A stretch of DNA of 64,000 bases, from NCBI GenBank assembly GCA_029204225.1, contig CM055093.1:728117-792116 (forward strand). Direction: 5' to 3'. Positions 59,911 through 64,000 of the stretch are shown in pieces; the stretch's first letter is position 1, and each line of letters starts with the position of its first letter. The notes beneath the pieces were generated by a model. It made no database searches. It was not told the DNA's origin and saw only the letters and a program-made list of their open reading frames with translations. This DNA comes from Diphasiastrum complanatum (lineage: Eukaryota > Streptophyta > Lycopodiopsida > Lycopodiales > Lycopodiaceae). The position numbers and the translations under genes are program-made.

Positions 59911-62133
59911 GTCTCTCTATGTTCATATTGTAGGCTTACTGCAAAAACTTGCTGCAATTACATTGGCGCTACACTGAAATGCATGCAGCTGGATTCTAAT
60001 CATATCAAATGCACTAGCAAGGATGTAGCTGATGGAAATGGACTAGCGTGCGAATGGAAAAGGTTTTTGTTAAAAACAGCTATGCAATTGGGGACACGAT
60101 GATTTGATTAGTTGTGAATGGTTATCATTTTTCTTGTTTCCATGCTAGTAACAGATCAACTCAGAACTTCTTCCTCTGTGATGCTCTGTAATGTACAAAG
60201 GTAATACAAATGCAAGGTATGGCCTTTTCTTGTGCTATGCTGTAGTTCTTTACATTCATTGTCTAATGGCCAATTGTACACAGCACAGATCAAACAACCA
60301 AGTTGCCCTCCAGTATGCCTCTCAGACAGGAAAGAGGAAGTTCTATCCTTCTGACACCTGGTTGCAATCAAAGTTTCTGCCTCTTTTACCTTTAAATGAT
60401 ATACGACCAGTTCAAAAATATATTCATCATGAATTTAAGACTACCCTTTTGCAAAAGTTGTGCATTCTATGTATCAACTAGCTTATTTGCGGATGGTAAG
60501 TAATTCGGCCACCTTGATCCATGAATGCTCAGAAACCAGGTGATGAAATGCACATGTTGCTAGCTTCTGTTGGGAACTTTTCAAATTCCCCAACAAAGTA
60601 CGCTTATGTTTTCTGCTGAAAGAAGCTAAAAGGAAATCATATGTGCCTCTCTGACAATAGAGGGAGCGGAATATCACAAAGCTTGGATGAAGCTTCTTTT
60701 AGGTTGTTACGTAAATAAAAAGGATTTCTAACAAGGACTGAGTGTGAAGGTAAGAATGTAAGAACACTATGGGGCTGCAGTCGGCTTTTTTAGTTTGACA
60801 TATGCCCTCCTCGGTGATTCTATTCACAAGGCTAGCATGCAAGTGTTGGTCACACCCATGCATGGTGCTGGTTATGAGCAAGACATGACAATAGAACACA
60901 GGTACATAGAAGAGTGCAAATGTATCCATAAAGCATTGGAGAATAAGCATAATCAGTGGGAGAAATAGGATCTCCACAAGTGTGTTGTGTCTGAGCTGAA
61001 TACATTGGTCCAATTGAATAGGTGTCAATTTGGAGCTATAGATTTCATTTGTCGACTATCAATAATTAGTCCTAAGGCCTATATACATGTTCCAAGGCCC
61101 CACAAGTTTTAGGAGGTTAGCAGTGCAAATATATTGATAGAGCATGGAACATAGGCATAATTAATGGGTGAAACAATGACCTTCGCAACCATGTATGTAT
61201 CTAAGTTGAATATGTTGGTCCAATTGCTAGGTGTCAACTTAGAACTGTATATTTTATAAAATGGAGGAACAAAGCCATGGTAGCAATAGTGAACAGTCGC
61301 CACCAGACATTGGTAGCTCACACCTCAGTGTGGCAGCTACTCGCTGATCTCTGAAGGAGATTTTTGGAGAATTACTTCTAGTAATGAGTCTTATACAAAG
61401 GTTAGGAATGTGCAAATGATTGACAATAAATGTTCAGTTTAGGTGTCCCTATCCATAATGATTCACTTTCAATCTCACTAAAAAACATGCCATTGTTGAT
61501 GTGATGAAATTTTGTAGTCATCAACTAAAAGGGTTGATTTCGGGTAATGGAAGGTATTGATGTTGTTGAAGATCAAACTTGTGCAACATTGCATAGGCAT
61601 CATACATATGGGATAGAGAACCCATGATGCTTGCTTCTAAGAATCCCTCAACACAACAATGAGGCGAAGAGAGAGATGAAGTTATGTAGAGATGCGTCCT
61701 TCTTAACTAGTTCATTAGTCGTGAATTATTTTGCACTTAAATGGACTTGGCATCATATAATATTGTTGGGCCGATTTGGTGGTCATATATGGTGACATAC
61801 ATTAAGTCACATTGTGTGTACGATTAATACTATGAGTACATTAAATGGACCACTTTGATGTACATTGCGATTGATGAAAGTGCGAATAGATATGAGGTGT
61901 ATAATAAAATGAAATGCTAATGTGGCACTAAGTTGACAATTTCTATGAAATCATGATATTGCTTATATGAATATGAAGATCATATTTCTAAATGGTGAAC
62001 TGAATTGAACTACATGATTTTTCTTACAGTAAACACTGGGCAACTTTTTCAACTAGAAAACCATTTTCTTTGGAACGATCACCCGTCCATAGAAACATTC
62101 CTGGCACACCACCGATTTCCCTCTTGAGTATCT
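59911..62133. other. intergenic DNA, no gene seen
   Basis: A 96-codon frame at 60,191-60,481 and a 109-codon minus frame at 60,699-61,028 carry no recognised motif. A near-duplicated phrase (TATTGGTCCAATTGAATAGG.. at ~61,003 and TGTTGGTCCAATTGCTAGG.. at ~61,210) suggests an old duplication of ~200 bp. Confidence 0.4.
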
Positions 62134-62493
62134 TCAAAGCGGAAAAGAAATCATGCATCCTCTGCCCATCACCTCTATGCTTGACAATAGCTTGCGTCTT
62201 GGAAACACCTTAGCAATTATGTTAAACAGATCCACGTAGTCGGAAACATCGCTCTCCACAATCCAGCCTGGGTCCGCAGCCAGAGCTGTTAAAACATCAT
62301 TAATGTCTGCTCTTGGTGGTAAATTGTAGCCTCCGTACTTGCGTAGCCCCGAAAAGATTTTGGTTGTGATTGCGCGCCGCCGTCTATCTCGCAGCTTCGT
62401 CTTCTCCTTTTCTGCAGACCTCAACTTCGCCAGAACACTTGAGTCTTTGCTCTCCGGTCTGCCTTTATCCGGATATCCACCTTCCTTCATCAC
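62134..62493 (-). CDS. BES1/BZR1-type DNA-binding domain protein (short or partial)
   Basis: An open frame of 119 codons. Residues ~27-83 read [40 protein letters not shown] and [15 protein letters not shown], the N-terminal domain of BES1/BZR1 brassinosteroid transcription factors and of BZR1-type beta-amylases (BAM7/BAM8). This domain binds G-box/BRRE DNA in the nucleus. After GWIVESD the family normally goes on DGTTYR; here it reads [15 protein letters not shown] and stops soon, with no Ser-rich or amylase part. A second open frame on the same strand to ~61,985 ([20 protein letters not shown] and on) overlaps its end and may be the true continuation by splicing or after a frame change. It is either a short diverged gene, a first exon or a pseudogene. 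Confidence 0.62.
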   Translation of the reverse strand: MMKEGGYPDKGRPESKDSSVLAKLRSAEKEKTKLRDRRRRAITTKIFSGLRKYGGYNLPPRADINDVLTALAADPGWIVESDVSDYVDLFNIIAKVFPRRKLLSSIEVMGRGCMISFPL

Positions 62494-64000
62494 TCTCTTT
62501 ATAGACGTGAGCGAGTTCTAGACAAAAACTATTTTCTTTTGCTGGACACCGCTGCTCTCCCTTTTGCTTGGACTCGATACTCTTCAGGCTTGAATGCAAG
62601 CTTGCAAAACCGACAATTCGGCTGAGGGATGTCCGCGTATAATCAATATAGTCCAATTAATCATGTATGATGATCGCTGTTGCTAGCAATCAAAGAATTC
62701 CAACGATGTCTAAAAAAGCGAGGAACTTATTTTCTCTCATACTCAAGCTTTGAGAGGTTGAAGAGAAGACTTACAAAGTTACGAGTCAAAGTTCCATACC
62801 AATATGAACATTCAGGGCGGACTCTCAAATCTGAAGATGCATGTTGGCCAGCGAGTCTCCGACAAGGCTGAGGCTACGGCCAGCGCAATCAGTACGTACA
62901 ACAGTCTCAGCCTGAATGTGTAGCCAGAGAATGAGAGAGATGCATGAGAGTACTCCCTGATCATGCAGAAGCGAATGCGAATGTCCAGACCGGGACGATC
63001 CAACAGGGGCATTCACCAAGCTCAGTGTTGTACTGCTATTTCACTAGTACAAAATTGAATGTCTCGGCCGCATTTGAGAGAGCTAAGTGTAGATGTTGTA
63101 CTCAGGAGTCCAGGTTCAACTGGCATTGACAAAGAAATTCGAATTAGGTAGACGCTATAAAAAAGACTTTTCAAAAGCCGAAATACACCTACACATTTAC
63201 CTCTAAGTTGCTAATAGCTCTGCACTGTGTAGGGAGCTCTGAGGGTGTTATTATTATAGGAAAGCTCATCAAGTGGTGGAATAAGATGAAGCTTGATAGC
63301 AAGCTGCACGTTGAAAGCTCTGTGAGTGACCACTAGCGAGCTGGGCTGGAATCCTAGAGCTCTTGAGACTTAGCCTCATGCAGCATGCTTCAGCTGAGCT
63401 ATTGAAATCAAGGATAGAATGCATGCAGTTACCAGTGGTGAGTTGAGAGTGTGAACAACATCCTTCAAGGGAGGGGGAAAGATCTGCACCTCATACATGG
63501 CAGCACTTGCAATAAGGGATAGCCGGCAACCCTGGCAGAGCTCGCCATCAAGCAATGAATAAATCATTCAAGACGACTTAAATCTTACGAAGAACAACAA
63601 TCAACAAAAGCTGCATCTTTCTTTGGTTAATACTCCAATAGACAGGAGAATCCTACGATATAAGGGCCATTCTTCACCAAGATACCTTCTGATAGAATCT
63701 CGGTGGAAAATAAATAATTGATGATATACTGTCTATAGATTTGTAAAGCCTCAGAAGTCGTAGGAGTTTCGGGAAGCTGAAACAAAAGATTTCACACTTA
63801 TTTCGTTCGACCTATCAAATATCCGAAACAGTTTCGGAGTAAACTGCGCCTTTATCCCAAATTTTGATAGTGGATTTCAATTCTAATGATCAAGAGTGCT
63901 TGTAAGGATTGGTACTTTAAACCCTAAACTACTGCTTAAGATTGCCAATATTGCTTAATGACTCTTTTCTTGGGTTACACCTAGCTCAAGTGTCGGTTCT
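62494..64000. other. intergenic DNA to the window end
   Basis: The first ~160 bp upstream of the BES1-type frame would hold its leader. No other gene, RNA or element was recognised. Confidence 0.4.

Noticed and set aside
60191-61028. 96- and 109-codon frames downstream of the DDT gene
   Set aside because: No recognised motif and composition like the surrounding non-coding DNA.

Overview
This is nuclear DNA of a land plant. It holds an intron-rich gene with plant-type splice sites, Ty1/copia elements primed by initiator methionine tRNA, Ty3/gypsy, CACTA and LINE remains, and many long microsatellites. The long introns (up to 7.3 kb) and the style of the LINE and copia proteins suggest a large-genome, non-flowering vascular plant such as a fern. 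That assignment is inference only.

Positions 1-38,600 are a graveyard of mobile elements and simple repeats. From left to right they are: the 5' end of a copia element (1-~1,095, minus strand); a decayed copia element cut off inside RNase H (1,391-6,216, minus); a ~1.8 kb array of 18-bp units (7,722-9,490); a UDP-glycosyltransferase fragment fused to a charged coil (10,471-10,996, minus); a 185-bp TA tract; a 267-bp tandem duplication (13,462-13,999); CACTA-type transposase remnants in two orientations (16,260-18,590); a copia gag scrap (21,056-21,325); a 5'-truncated gypsy element with a long extra 3' ORF region (22,673-29,595, minus); and a young, almost intact copia element with identical 5-bp target-site duplications (29,793-35,923, minus). 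A GC-rich foldback lies at 37,063-37,175.

Positions 38,644-59,086 (plus strand) form one host gene that can be spliced by eye. Twelve exons join without a stop into 712 codons and give a DDT-domain protein of the DDR4 type, a presumed partner of ISWI chromatin remodellers. Intron 5 contains a ~5.4 kb LINE with endonuclease, reverse transcriptase and zinc-knuckle regions. Introns 2 and 9 hold palindrome clusters, tandem duplications, a second LINE scrap and an unexplained 134-codon ORF.

Positions 59,087-64,000 are mostly non-coding apart from a BES1/BZR1-type DNA-binding domain on the minus strand (62,134-62,493).

The most notable signal is inside the LINE. Its ORF1 and ORF2 share one reading frame and are separated by a UAG stop, followed six bases later by a very stable G+C hairpin. 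That layout resembles stop-codon readthrough signals. Other items worth a second look are the 18-bp satellite, the GC-rich foldback, short TA-linked repeats, the gypsy 3' ORF and three palindrome-rich intronic clusters.
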